This document shows, in pieces, positions 20,907-32,164 of a stretch of 64,000 nucleotides of DNA (within the stretch, counting starts at the first letter, position 1; every line of letters starts with the position of its first letter). Below the pieces are notes generated by a model. That model had not been told where the DNA came from. It saw nothing but the letters and a program-made list of their open reading frames with translations, and ran no database searches. A program made the position numbers and the translations under genes. Location of the stretch: NCBI GenBank assembly GCA_963971575.1, contig OZ020619.1, positions 28,834,800 through 28,898,799 of the forward strand, written 5' to 3'. This DNA is from Liopterus haemorrhoidalis. Lineage: Eukaryota; Arthropoda; Insecta; Coleoptera; Dytiscidae.

Positions 20907-22163
20907 CCAGGTCAACAAGTATGAAATGCGGATTTTTTTAAAAATAAAACACATTAAACTCAAAAAAACAGTAAAAGTTTATTTATTCAAAGTATGCTCC
21001 ATTAGAAGTTATACATTTTTCCCATCTTTCAGGCAATTTGTGAATACCTCGCCAGTAGAACTCTTCCCCTTTCCCCGCAAACCATTCATCTAACCATTCT
21101 TTCACATTTTCATATGAACAAAAGTGCTGCTCGGCAAGTGCGTGACCCATCGATGCGAACAAGTGGTAATCTGAAGGGGCCAAGTCTGGTGCGTAAGCGG
21201 CATGAGGTAGCACTTCCCACTGGAGTGCCTCCAATGTGTTGCAAACTGCTTTTGCCTTATGTGATGGAGCGTTATCGTGAAGAAAGATTACCTTGTGCTG
21301 TCTTCTTTCTTATTTTGGTCGTTTTATGAGCAGCGAATGGTTCAATTCGATCGGTTGTTGTTGGTAGCGTTGGGTATTAACTGTTTCCCCAGGTTTTAAC
21401 AATTCATAATAGACCATACCCTTTTGGTCTCACCAAGTACAGAACATTGTCTTTTTGCCAAAGCGATTCGGTCTTGCAGTTGATGTGAATGGTGAGCCTG
21501 GGTTCACCCATGATTTTTTGCGTTTGGGATTTTCAAAATAAATCCATTTTTCATCGCCAGTAATGATACGATGCAAAATAGACTTTCTTTTGTATCGTGC
21601 AAGCAAAATTTCATAAGTTTTTTTGCGTTTTTCCATCTGCCTCTCATTCAATGCATGTGGAACCCATCTGCCGACTTTCTGGATCTTACCCATCTCTCGT
21701 AGGCGATTGGAAACAGCTTGTTGACTAACGCCTAACTGCTCTGCTAGTTGTTTTTGTGATTGACTATCGTCTTCCAGTAGCAATGTTTCCAATTTTGTAT
21801 CTTCATATTGTTTTGGAGGTTTTCCATGTTCTAAGTCACCACTTTTGAAACGCCGAAACCATCGTTCACACGTATCTTGCAATGGAGCATATTCACCATA
21901 AGCTTCTCGAAGCAGTCGGTATGATTCAGCAGCAGTTTTTTTCAAATTAAAACAAAACAGTAGTACTGTCCGCGAATGCTCTTTATTTGGCACAAAATTT
22001 GACATTTTTAACACAGTGAAACAAAACTATATGAACACTTTTCAAATTATAACCTATACGCATTTGACACTTAATGATAACTTAACAAAACGCCATATGT
22101 GTTGAAACTATACACTCTGTTTGCGCGGCAAGTTTTAAAAAAATTTCATACTTGTAGACCTGG
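20907..22163 (-). mobile_element. Nearly intact Mos1-like (mauritiana-type) mariner element
   Basis: The element is 1257 bp, close to the usual 1.3 kb. Ends: CCAGGTCAACAAGTATGAAA at 20907 and the complement of the right end CCAGGTCTACAAGTATGAAA, one difference. Both are flanked by TA. The end sequence is close to the Mos1 terminus pattern (CAGGTGTACAAGTA). The single gene runs leftwards and fills most of the element. Confidence 0.93.
20983..22005 (-). pseudogene. Mariner transposase, DD34D, two in-frame stops
   Basis: This is a cut-and-paste transposase of about 340 residues, a normal length. I chose the start at 22005 because MSNFVPNKE matches the family N-terminus; an in-frame ATG also lies at 22014. 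Helix-turn-helix domains occupy the first ~110 residues, including QLGVSQQAVSNRL and the WVPHALNE linker. The catalytic triad is visible: TGDEKWIYF, HDNAPSHKAK and APDLAPSDYHLF, with 34 residues between the second and third Asp. Damage is limited to a TGA at 21430-21432, replacing the second Trp of a WW pair, and a TAA at 21310-21312. There is no frameshift. The copy is therefore a recent arrival that is now inactive. Confidence 0.93.
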
Positions 22164-22855
22164 TATTTTACAATAATGGCCTAGCCTGATGGCATTATAA
22201 TATGTAACTACAGGTTACAGATTAAGTAAAGTTGAGCGCTTTCTATTGACTATCTGAGCCTTTCAGCTTCTTGCGATCTATCATTTCACTAACCTAACCT
22301 AATTAATGATCTAATTATAACAACTGTTGTTTATAAAATGGAGGAGTAGTGACTTTTGCAGCTTTTTTTTTTTGAAAATCAATTTATGTCTGCTCATTTA
22401 TGTATTTAAGGCCCATTTAGACAACCAAATTAAGTTCACGTCAGTTTAATTTCTTTGGGTTTAAGTTATTTAACTTATACGTGCCTTGAAAAAACATGGA
22501 AGCTTTCTGTGTAGCAAATTAGTGTGCGGTTTTAATATTTTTAGGTTTCACGAATTTATGTAAATAGCATATATTTCAGTTTAGAAATATTAAATGGACC
22601 AATCACAAGTCTGGAAGCAAACGTTAATTTAGACAGTTCTCATTTGAATATTTTGTGTTTATGGAGAGCAGAGCCGGACAAAGGTATTTCTGCGCCCGAG
22701 GCAAAGTACTCGTCCCCATCCGTAACTAAATAAAAAGGAAGACGGATCGCAGTGATGACCAAAAAAAGGAAGCGTGATTTTTGCGCCTCAACTCTTTCTT
22801 GCGTCCTTACCAACTCTACGCCCGAGGCGAGTGCCTCGCTCGCCACACCTTAGAT

Positions 22856-23619
22856 CAGGCATATGCAACCAGGGGCCCGCGGGCCTTATTTTGCTACGGG
22901 GTTGCTTCATTTTGTCCGGTCCGCGATAACTATCCAAAATCCCATTGCATCTGGCCCGCTAGTATATCTTTGTTTTCAGAGATCAAATGCGGTTAAACGG
23001 TTGATGTTAATGTGGCACAAGCGCCACTTTCTCTGCAAATGGAACTACAAGAGAACTCAGATTTGAACTAAAAAATGAAGGATATTTAACTAATTAAGTT
23101 TTACAAGGAATATTTCCTAGTTGACAATTTTCCGAAACTCAAAGCTTTTGCTCAGAAGAGAATTACGCTCTTTTGAAGCACTTACAAATGTGAGCAGTTA
23201 TTTTCTCGGTTGAAGTTCGTTACCAAAAAAAGGACGCGAATAACGGATTCATACCTAGAAAACACGTTGCGTGTTGCTACATCAGTTGTTTCCCCGAACA
23301 TTGACAAACTTTTGAGCAATATGAAGTCCCAACTATCCCATTAAAATTAAATAAACATTTTGTTCTTATTTAACAATATTTATGCATTACAAAAGAGTTT
23401 TAATTTTTTTTTCTTGTGTTTTTTTCTGAATGTTATAAAATTATATATTTTATAACATTTATTTGTATAGTTTAGAAAATTTAGAATGTTTTATTTTTTT
23501 ATAATGAAGACAATTTCAGTGAACAAATTCTAAAAAAAAGGTCCTTAAAAAGTTCTGGCCCGCGAATGTATTACAGATAGCTATCCGGCCGTCGGTCTTT
23601 TGGAAGTTGCACATACCTG
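22856..23619 (+). mobile_element. Inner hAT element with transposase remnant
   Basis: Left end CAGGCATATGCAAC and right end (complement CAGGTATGTGCAAC) match 12 of 14. The flanks CCTTAGAT and CCCTAGAT match 7 of 8. At 764 bp it is an internally deleted derivative that retains the 3' part of the transposase gene. Confidence 0.8.
23003..23344 (+). pseudogene. hAT transposase C-terminal (dimerisation) domain remnant
   Basis: One plus-strand frame keeps the family wording despite three stops. It shows SLQMELQENSDL, then KFYKEYFLVDNFPKLKAF, then YKCEQLFSRLKFVTKKR and TDSYLENTLRVATS, ending with a natural stop at 23342. CEQLFS...K followed by R..D..LE..LR is the C-terminal dimerisation region of hAT transposases. 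The stops are at about 23069, 23087 and 23182. The N-terminal zinc finger and the catalytic core are gone. Confidence 0.8.
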
Positions 23620-23639
23620 CCCTAGATCCAGCCCTGATA

Positions 23640-24660
23640 GATACATTCGCAGATTTGCTGCCCGCACAATTTAGGCTATAATTTAAAAAAATGAAAATAG
23701 ACTTATAATGATGAGTACGTGAACTATGTTTCAAAACCATGATTGGAATAATCTCGCCATGAAAGTGAGGTTATCTTAATTTCAGCTTAATTTAGTCAAT
23801 CGACTTAGTTATGTCATTTAGACATTTCAATTTTTGGTAGCTCGATACGGTGATAATACAATTTTAAGAGAGGGTAAATTACGAATGATTTTCTGTTCAA
23901 TTAATATTTAATTTATTTAGCATTAACGTTAAAATACTACAGTTCGATATTTATCAATTGTTTACTTACATTTTACTGAACAATAATTTTCCAACACTAA
24001 TTTGATAATAATTGCCTTTATAAATTATTAATTCACAGTTTACTAAGTACAAATATTAAAACAACAATTAGTAATTTCTGTCGATCAAACTGTCAAGTTT
24101 CTGAAATATAACTGCAAGAAATTTATAATTTACAAACACCGTTATGCTATGTATTTACAAATAAATTATAGATTTCATTCTCTTATTTTTGTTACGTAAT
24201 TTTGTAGTTCTCATTATTTATATTCACCTTGAAAAAATTAGCTTTGAGCTATGATTCATTTCCTAGTACAAATTTATTCCAGTGTGCTATCAAAGTGTAT
24301 TCCAAAAAGAACATAACAAACGACGTATGAAGTACGGGTACTACATCTAGTATAGTCTATTTCACGTAAGTTGAAGTGACTATCTACTTATGGTCCTAAA
24401 CACAGTGGGTGGTAATTACAAATAACTCTAATCCCTTGTTTGTACCCATAAACTAGCCAGAGATGTATCAGGTATAAATTACATTACACCATGTAATGAC
24501 ACAATTGTAACAAGAAATAAACATAAGATATCATCAAAATAAACTTTATTTTTATTATAAATACAATTAATTTATAGAACTTATAATTAAATTTAAAACA
24601 TTACAATTAGTATTTAAAACATTACAATAAAATAAATTTTAAATTAAATAATGTTTAAGA
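23640..24660. other. Gene-free AT-rich stretch
   Basis: No exon, terminal repeat or domain recognised. The downstream part (24525-24660) is the AT-rich 3' flank of the DDE gene. Confidence 0.5.
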
Positions 24661-24672
24661 TAACAAAAAATC

Positions 24673-26066
24673 TTACAAGTCCAAATCATTCTCTGAATCA
24701 GTCTCTAAATCAATGATTATAGTACGTTCTATTTGAATATAACTGTCCTCAGTTTTAATAACGTGATTTACACAATTTTTCCAACTATCTACATGGATAT
24801 TTTCCACTTCTTTTTTTATAAGTTCTATCACAGTGCCGTTTAAAGTGGGAGAAATATTATTCCGTTTTATTCTCGCCTTTAACTGACTCCACATTTGTTC
24901 AATAGGATTGAATATACAATAATACGGAGGTAGTCGTAAAACTGTGTGTCCTTTGCATTGAGCAATATTATCGCAAACATATTCTTTATAAAAACTATAA
25001 CTTTTTAATAATTTAATTAAACAATTTTTTATATAACTTTCTTCAAAGTAAATATCATTCTTACATAAAAAGTCTTGGATTTCCTTCTTACTGTTTGCAC
25101 TATTCGGTACTTTATTTAGTTGCCGACTATGGTCACTTGCATTGTCCATAACAATAACACTGTTAGCCGGTATATTCGGGAGTAATTTATTTTCGAACCA
25201 GTTTTCGAACATTTCCACCGTGGTATCGTCATGGTAGTCGAGTCTAGAATCTTTGATATTTTTCGCAGAAAGCAAGAGTGCATTCGGTATCCATCCAGTT
25301 TCAGAACCTGCATGAAGTATCGTAATACGTTTACCTTTATTAGACGGTGCTCTTGTTTGACATTTATTTGACGTATCCACCCAACCTTTTGACTTTGTTT
25401 CATGTGTGTCGTACCAAGTTTCATCTAAATAATTATTGACTTTTTATCTTCTCTGTATTTTTTAATGTTTTTTAAATAATGTTGTCTCAAAAGTTTTAAT
25501 CGCTCTGACTCCATAAGGAACTGCTTTTTATTTAAAGTTTTAAATTGAAACCCTATACTTTTAAGGGCACGCCATAAGGTCACCTTTGAACAATTAATTT
25601 CACACTGGTCTTGGATTAATCTTTTGAGCAATATGTCCAATGTTGGCACATTTTGTTCGGTGTACATTTGGTAAATTTTCTGCCGTATTACATTTTTCTG
25701 GAAACCATCCAAACATTTTGATATGCCTGAATCCTTTCGTTTTCTTTTCCTATCAATGGATTTATTTACAATATTCCATACTGTTGTCATCGCTACTTTC
25801 GTTGCCTTGCTGTTCTCTTCTAATGCCGCTTGTTTGTTTTTGCGGTTCCTTAAATATAAATACACATTGGCCACAATTTCTTTAGCTTCTACAGGTAAAT
25901 ATATACAAGTTTTTTCCCGATTTTTTTTTTTTTTTATTGTATCTTGCACTATATCATCGTCTTCTATTATGGTCACATAGTCATCTGCTTCATTTGCTTG
26001 CACAGAAGTTAATTGTTCGTTCCAAGGACGCCACATTTTTCTAACACGTACTGAACTATTTAACAC
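24673..26066 (-). pseudogene. IS630/Tc1-like DDE transposase with one frameshift
   Basis: Two minus-strand frames, 25425-26066 (213 aa) and 24673-25380 (235 aa), form one gene of about 460 residues once a single shift near 25425-25440 is allowed for. The N-terminal part is rich in Lys, with helix-turn-helix-like segments (KQAALEENSKATKVAMTTV; LLKRLIQDQCEINCSKVTL). The first Asp lies in LDETWYDTHE, across the shift. The second is in VIVMDNASDHS and the Glu is in FNPIEQMWSQLK. About 81 residues separate the second Asp from the Glu, far more than in Tc1 or mariner. That recalls the described DD82E (Sailor-type) branch, which I could not verify. Termini were not found. Confidence 0.75.
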
Positions 26067-26069
26067 AAA

Positions 26070-26845
26070 TCACAAGTTATCTGATAGAAAATTCAAAGCG
26101 AAGTGAAAAGATATTTAAAACATCTGCATTGCAAAATAATTTCAAAGATATTACTATTTTAATGTTATTTTACTTATATTTAATTTATGTCAAGAAACTA
26201 ATTAAATATTACAGGGTAGTAGAGGCCATTACGCCAAAAGGATAATTTTGTATTAGTAGTAATGATACCCAAGGACCATTTTTAACCCTGGATATGATGA
26301 TGTATATACAAAATCCGAAATTCTATACATGCCGTAAATATTTCGGATTAGATATTCGAGTTGTTTATAATATTCAAAGTATTTTATGAAGGTTCTTTCA
26401 TGTAGCTTTTGTTTCACCTTTTACTATCATATAAAAAGTATGTTACTAGCAGTCCACTTAAGTGTTACCTAACTGACAGTTAAGCAACAATTCACTTATG
26501 TTTTTCGCATTCTCTACGCAGCAACGGTTAATGACTTTTAGATGACTAATCATGTCATTCAACAATACCATACTGACACCTACTACTAAAATTTATATAC
26601 AGTCCAGTTAATTTGAAACTATGATTATATAAATATCTATCAATTATACAGTGTTTGAATGAACTTCGGTCGTATTTATTTTAAATACATTTTAAATAAA
26701 ACATTTTTAATTAATTGTTTTTTATGAATCATTTATTTGTTTCTAGCCGAGCTACATATACGAACCGTTTCAATCACATTTTTATGATATTTTCACATAT
26801 TTCCTTAACGCTACGTGTAACACCAAGATATTACAAGCTTCTTAT
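26070..26845. other. Gene-free stretch
   Basis: 5' flank of the DDE gene and AT-rich sequence. A 93-codon frame at 26715-26996 runs into repeat D and has no domain signature. Confidence 0.45.
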
Positions 26846-26849
26846 ACAA

Positions 26850-27188
26850 AACTTAAAATCTGAAATAAAATTAGTAACAATCGATACATCTAAATTTGCA
26901 CCGAATTTTTTTGTATGTAATAGGATATTTTTAACAGTAGAAAAAATTGTTGTAAAAATGTTATCGCCTAATAACTTAATACTAGATACCAAATAACAAA
27001 GTTCTGTAATTTTTAAAATATATTTGTGAGTTTCAAATAACTTTTATATTTATATAGTTTTGTGTAGAAATGTTCAAATACGTTAATTTTTACGAAATGA
27101 TTGTTTATAGTTTAGAACCTTCGATGAAAAATATTATACTTGATGATAATGGAATTCCAGTTGGTACACATGTTCTTTACGAAAATTA
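26850..27188 (+). repeat. Repeat family D, copy 1 (empty site)
   Basis: About 340 bp homologous to 32165-32745. Landmarks: ATCTGAAATAAAATTAGTAA, AGAAAAAATTGTTGTA, GTTTCAAATAACTTTTATAT, ATAGTTTTGT and TACTTGATGATAATGG. At TACTTGATGATAA this copy has no insertion, whereas copy 2 carries a hAT element at exactly that point. Confidence 0.75.
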
Positions 27189-27199
27189 AATCATATTTA

Positions 27200-27738
27200 C
27201 CAGCAGAACCTATATTGACAACCGCGACATATTCAAGATAACATCAAAAATAGACTACCAAGTGCAATAACTATAAATAGATTTCATAAAAGAACAAAAT
27301 AATTACAAATATATTTGTAGAATGAAGCTTTAACTACAATTTGCCGCATTGTACGCAAATATGCGTCTAATAGTTTACAAGATGGCGTCTATAATGCAAT
27401 TTATTTACTTACAGTCACAACATTTTTTTACAATTAAAAATATCCTATTCGATCAGGATTCTCCAAACTTTTTTGACCGTCGACCCTTTCAATAATTACT
27501 CGTCTTTATATCGAGCCCCTATAATTGTATACAAATATAAGACCTGACAATTAACAGATCAAGATGGAAAACTTATGTGACTGAGGCCAAAAGTCAATCC
27601 GACTGATAGTGTCCAAAGAGGATACATAAGCCTACAACTAAAGCATAATCCTACAATTCAAAATTTTCAAGGTATGATAGGTGGAGAAGAAATCAAAATT
27701 TTCCAAAAATTTTAAGTGATAACCTGAGGGTTATCCGC
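27200..27738. other. Gene-free stretch
   Basis: Nothing recognised. Confidence 0.45.
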
Positions 27739-27739
27739 C

Positions 27740-27806
27740 GACCTCGGTAGCGCAAAGGTAGCGCCCCTGCTTCTCGTGCTAAAGGTCCCGGGTTCGAATC
27801 TAGGTC
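27740..27806 (+). tRNA. tRNA-like sequence (tRNA pseudogene or SINE head)
   Basis: The D-arm TAGCGCAAAGGTAGCGC closely follows the eukaryotic elongator tRNA-Met D-arm, and GGGTTCGAATC is a good B box. Outer pairs GACCT / AGGTC are possible. The anticodon arm does not pair (stem halves CCTGC and GCTAA), and the T-stem and acceptor pairings compete for the same bases. A functional tRNA is therefore unlikely. No T-run follows at once. It may be a decayed tRNA or the Pol III head of a SINE, but its downstream sequence does not match the SINE at 3190-3460. Confidence 0.45.
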
Positions 27807-28260
27807 AGTTAAACATTCGCATCAAGTTTTGATGTATAGATTGTTACTAATTATATTTCAGATTGTTAGCTTTGTATAAGAAACTTTTGAGAACTATACT
27901 GTTGTACCTCCGCTTAACTTGACAAAAAACAAAATAAAAGAAAAAGTACACTTTAATTACAGTCCTAAATAAATTTAGTGCTTACAAATATTTAATCTTA
28001 TAATATATAACAAAAGTACCTAATGAAAAACTAATATTTGAACAAAAACTTTAATTAAAATTTCATACCTCTTCTTATTCTTTTCCAATTCAAAAAACAT
28101 TTAACAAACTTTAAAACTTTTACACACATCCGGTAATAATTTAATTCACAATCAAACTGATTATTAAACACATACTTGAGCAGTAACAATTCAACAAATA
28201 TGTTGGAGAACAATTTGACATTAGCGGTTTCTATCGGTCTAATGACACGAAGTGACACTG

Positions 28261-28591
28261 GAATTCGCCTACGAGTGGGGATTTAAAGTTGCAAGAGTTG
28301 TAGAAAAAATTACAAGATATGTAGGTGTGAACTCTATGACGTGAACATAGCAAAATGTATGTCCGACTTGTCCAATTACTAAATATGGGTAAAACACGTG
28401 TTGGATTAAAACGTAACTGGATTTATATGTATGGTAATAATCCGATTAGTTTACCTGAATTCTTTATCAAAGAGATTATCGATAATCACGTGACCGCGGT
28501 AACACACATTTCGCATTGGGTCAATGTGGCAGCAGTGAATCATATTTTTTCAATCTCTCAAATTATTATACCGTGTGAGTTTATCATAGAA
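28261..28591 (+). other. Unclassified open frame up to a hAT end
   Basis: A plus-strand frame opens at 28355, reads GKTRVGLKRNWIYMYGN and runs into the hAT-like terminus at 28592. It shows no recognised domain, signal peptide or splice site. It could be chance or old transposon sequence. Confidence 0.2.
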
Positions 28592-29472
28592 CAGCGTTTC
28601 TCAATCGGGGGGCCGCGAAGTCATACAAGATCGAAACATGAAAATATAATAGCAATGCGCTCAATCTTGCAAGATATAAATTTTATTCATATTTATAAAT
28701 ACGAGTCTTATATTTATATTCAGAAAAATATACCTTTCATAACATAAATAAAATAAATATTTTATTTATTATTCTATCTAATTACTTATTTTGACAACTA
28801 ATTTAAGCTACAGGCTATTTCAAACGTTTAAGCGGAACTAAATGGAGTATTAATTTTCTAACGTTGTCACTAGCTAACTTTATAATGAGTAAAATGGGCT
28901 TTTGCTAAACAAACTGATCAAAAGTAATCAAAATTCAAGTTGTACTTTGAAGTAGGTACGACTTAAAAGTTCAATATTTTTTATTATATATATTTTTTTA
29001 TTACTCTCCGAGCTACAGATAACTCAAGAGTAAGGATGCGAATGTGTTTAAATCAAAATATAAGACGCTTTGAAAACTTGTAAATAAAAATACTTTACTT
29101 TCAAGTCGATGTACGGAATATAATCGTCATATATATTATAGTTTTTTGTCAACCGTAAAAGATTCTGAAAAAATGTTTCTTTAAAAAAGTAAAAGTTGTT
29201 TCTTTTGAAAAGCTCTATCCAAAGATACTCAATATGACATACGTTCCCATATAACAATTCGAAACTGTCCTTCATATACTGTACTTCCGGAAAATATCAA
29301 TACTACCATTTAATGTTTTGTATAAATTTTAGTTCAAAATTTTCCCCAACTTGCTCACATGTTGCCTTTTCGAGAAAAATCGTGTTAGAAAAATCGAATA
29401 TATATACATATATATATACATAGGGGGGCCGCAGACAATATTTCCCAGGCCAGAAAAGGTTGAGAAACACTG
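28592..29472. mobile_element. hAT-like termini, possibly one element
   Basis: Left end CAGCGTTTCTCAATCGGGG and right end (complement CAGTGTTTCTCAACC) are good hAT termini in inverted orientation, each with a GGGGGGCCGC block nearby. The 8-bp flanks (TCATAGAA / GTGTAAGT) do not match, so these may be ends of two related insertions. A partial copy of the hairpin element of 49064-49221 lies at about 28828-28920. Confidence 0.5.
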
Positions 29473-29574
29473 GTGTAAGTCACATTTTGTTACGTAGAAG
29501 TCACACAGAAAACAAAACTGTTTTAAAAGAATAGGAATCGGGAAATCATTCGGCAATAAGTGCTGGCCAAAAGT

Positions 29575-29720
29575 CCTTCACTTTCAAAATACAAGTGTTG
29601 AACTAAAAAAAGGTCCTCCCTTCCAAAATACAAGTGATGACCAGAGGCGGCTCAAAACGGTATGCAGGCGATGCGCCGCATCGGGGCGCAACAATGATGG
29701 GGCGCCAAGTCGAAGAAAAA
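29575..29720. mobile_element. Minisatellite units and a hAT-like left end
   Basis: Two reverse-orientation units of the 40-50-bp minisatellite (TTCAAAATACAAGTG; CCTTCCAAAATACAAGTGAT) are followed at 29642 by CAGAGGCGGCTCAAAAC, a hAT-like terminus leading into a GCGCC-rich block. No right end was found before family B copy B4 starts. Confidence 0.45.
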
Positions 29721-29929
29721 ATGTAGAGCCTATTACAATATGAAAATAGCTACAATACAATATGAGGAATATTTAAAAATTTGTTGTAAATAATTTGTAT
29801 ATTATGTTATTTCCAAATTGTATGTTTGTTTAATAAATATTGTTTTCATTTTTTTATTTTATTACAAAAAAAGTTTTGCTTTTATTTATCTCTATAATAG
29901 AGTTCTATTTTAAAATGACTCAAAAAAAA

Positions 29930-30747
29930 TTGATGTGAAGTGTGAATTTTCACACATTTCAGGGTTTCGCAGGTATTTAGTAAGTGAATGATGATTATTT
30001 GGGATGCCAAAACTAATTTTATGTTAAAATATTTTTTTGTTAATTTTAATTCGAATGCCAAATACCATTATTTAGGTTTCTAAATATGTGCAGTATTTTT
30101 TTATATAGCAAGGTTCATTAAAATTTTGAAATTTGCGCCTATGGCTTCCATTGGTTGTTTAAGTCATAAGCTGCGCCCCTCTGATTTCGTATACATTCAA
30201 AAATAGAATTAAATTGTAATTTCACTTCTTACCGGTTATTAAATTTACGCTTTTAAAAATTAAATGCAACATTTGCCAAAATATAACTAGAATTTTGACA
30301 AAATAATTTAAACAAAATAAAAATGCAAAAAAAAGCAGAAAAAATAAAATTGGCAGGAAGCGAAGCGTAGTTTAAAACTTAGGAAGCGAGAACGCTAACC
30401 ATTAGACTACGGACGTTTACTCGTTTACTGTGTTACATAGCGAATTAAATATTTTACATATTTTAGTTAAAAACACAAAAAATGCATTATTTTCCGAAAA
30501 CATAATCTGATCAAAAATTCCTGTTGTACTATTCCGGTTCACACCAATGTACATTACTTAGAATTTTTTCAGATTTTTAGTTCAAACCATCTGTGCTACA
30601 GGGTGTGGCACAAATTTTTTTTTGCACTCTTTTGGCAAAATTTCCTCCAAATAATTTATTTTGCAAAAATAAAATTTTGATCGTTAATCCACAGACAGAC
30701 GACAAAATGACGGTATAAGGGTTTTTTGGTCATACCTACAAAACCCT
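29930..30747 (+). repeat. Repeat family B, copy B4
   Basis: Hairpin TGTGAATTTTCACA, AGGGTTTCGCAGGTAT at 29961 and ACCTACAAAACCCT ending at 30747. Compared with B1, the block from GTACTAAGGGC to the CAGA tract is deleted, so the sequence jumps from TCGTTAATCCAC to AGACAGACGAC. It carries its own tRNA-like block. Confidence 0.85.
30351..30416 (-). ncRNA. tRNA-like cassette of family B copy B4
   Basis: Minus strand: CGTAGTCTAATGGTTAGCG is a good A box, CGCTTCGCTTCC is a degenerate B box, then AATTTTATTTTTTCTGC with T-runs. It differs from the blocks in B1-B3 between the boxes and at both edges. Confidence 0.45.
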
Positions 30748-30785
30748 AAAAATGACTTTAAACTAAAAAGTTTTCGTGTTTATTG

Positions 30786-30786
<1 letters not shown>

Positions 30787-30865
<79 letters not shown>
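30787..30865. repeat. (TA)n microsatellite
   Basis: An uninterrupted run of about 38 TA units, starting after TTGCAA and ending in TATATGTATG, directly downstream of family B copy B4. Confidence 0.97.
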
Positions 30866-30873
<8 letters not shown>

Positions 30874-31329
30874 TTTCATTTGAATTTTTAATCAATTAAA
30901 TTTCATTTAATGTATATTTTATTGCGTAAATATAATAGTTTAAAATTAAAAATTCAGTTATTGTTGTTTATTATTTAATTTTGTACTATCAGTGTTTTAT
31001 AAAAATGTGTACGCAGACTTTCTTGAGCCACTATATATCTATTTCACACAGTTCTATATAAAATAATAACGTGTTTGATCTTGAAATACTCAACGTACGT
31101 TCATAGTTTTGATCTTCGTTTGCTTTATTTGAATATATTCATATAAACGTATTTTTGTTTTTGTATATTAAGCGCTTCTATTACAGCTGTAAGCAGAGCT
31201 AAAGAAACAAGACAATAGTTCTTCCTCACTATTCGAGCCAATATCATCGCTTTATTTTTAACCTTCCGAATTAAACCATCAAGGCGTCGGTCAAATAAAA
31301 CCTTCACAAGTATATTAACTATATAAATT

Positions 31330-31419
31330 ATAAAGATTTTTCTAATATTAGTGGTACACATTAGAGAACTGGTCTGCCAAGGGGTACGCAAGTCGAAAAA
31401 AGTTGAGAACCTCTGGCAT
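31330..31419. mobile_element. Solo hAT-like right end
   Basis: Read on the minus strand the end is CAGAGGTTCTCAACTTTTTT, followed inwards by GTACCCCTTGG and GTGTACCACTAATATTAG, a typical hAT terminal region. The matching left end and target duplication were not found. Confidence 0.55.
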
Positions 31420-31424
31420 AAATG

Positions 31425-32160
31425 AAATAATAACCTTTGGTTATAAAAAAAACATAATTTTATCATTTTCTGAGTTCTGGAACAAATATTACCCATTTGT
31501 ATCAGTGTTGTCAGTTGTTATTTGTTTTTGTCTGACAAAATACGAAATAAAAGAATGTATAAACATGGCTAACTTTATAAATGACAACAAAAACTGGTTG
31601 TCATATTATGACAGTTAAAAATTGCAGGATTCTAAATTGAAAAATCACTAAAATGGCTTCATATAATTTTTAAATTGTAACTTCAGGATTAGAAGAATCT
31701 ACTTACAATATAATATGTTAATTTAATTATACCATGTATATTAGTCAACAGTAAGATTACAGTATTTATATCTGACCTTCTAGTAAATTGTAACAAAACA
31801 ATTTTCATAACAGCCTAAAGAAATATTTAATATTACTTTGAAATGCTCAGAATTCCATTTCTAACCTAGGTCATATAATATCACGCACTTTAGCTAATAG
31901 AGTTCGCCTACACTGTCGCTACCCGCAGCACATGAGTGACAGATGGGTGGCATAAGCAACTAGAGATATTTTTAACTTTGTTAATCGTTCAACCATAAAT
32001 ATTAGATAGAAAAAGAAAATAAAAACGAATTGTAGTTTAAAATAGATGTATGAATAATAGAAATAATAAAAATATGAAATATGACTTAATCTGAAACGAC
32101 TTAAGCATAGTTTTAACTGAGATGTCCTGAGGAGAGAGTTTAGTTTCAATTCTTAACGAA
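31425..32160. other. Gene-free stretch
   Basis: Open frames at 31403-31618 and 31919-32149 have no domain signature. Nothing else recognised. Confidence 0.45.
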
Positions 32161-32164
32161 ACAA

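Larger units (their letters stand above)
22669..23636. mobile_element. Outer hAT-like element containing a second hAT
   Basis: Left end CAGAGCCGGACAAAGG and right end (complement CAGGGCTGGATCTAGG) share CAG.GC.GGA. The 8-bp flanks (ATGGAGAG / ATAGATAC) match only 5 of 8, so the pairing is tentative. The body at 22680-22847 has the GCGCCCGAGG words common near hAT ends. The inner element 22856-23619 interrupts it. Confidence 0.5.

Noticed and set aside
22640..22996. Several overlapping frames on both strands near 22.6-23.0 kb
   Set aside because: They fall in the GC-rich ends of the nested hAT elements. The hAT C-terminal remnant is in a different frame.
27740..27806. A functional tRNA-Met gene
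   Set aside because: The anticodon stem does not pair, the T-stem and acceptor compete for bases, and the loop would not give CAU. It is kept only as tRNA-like.
30787..30865. The TA run as an origin or regulatory site
   Set aside because: A plain microsatellite next to a repeat copy explains it.
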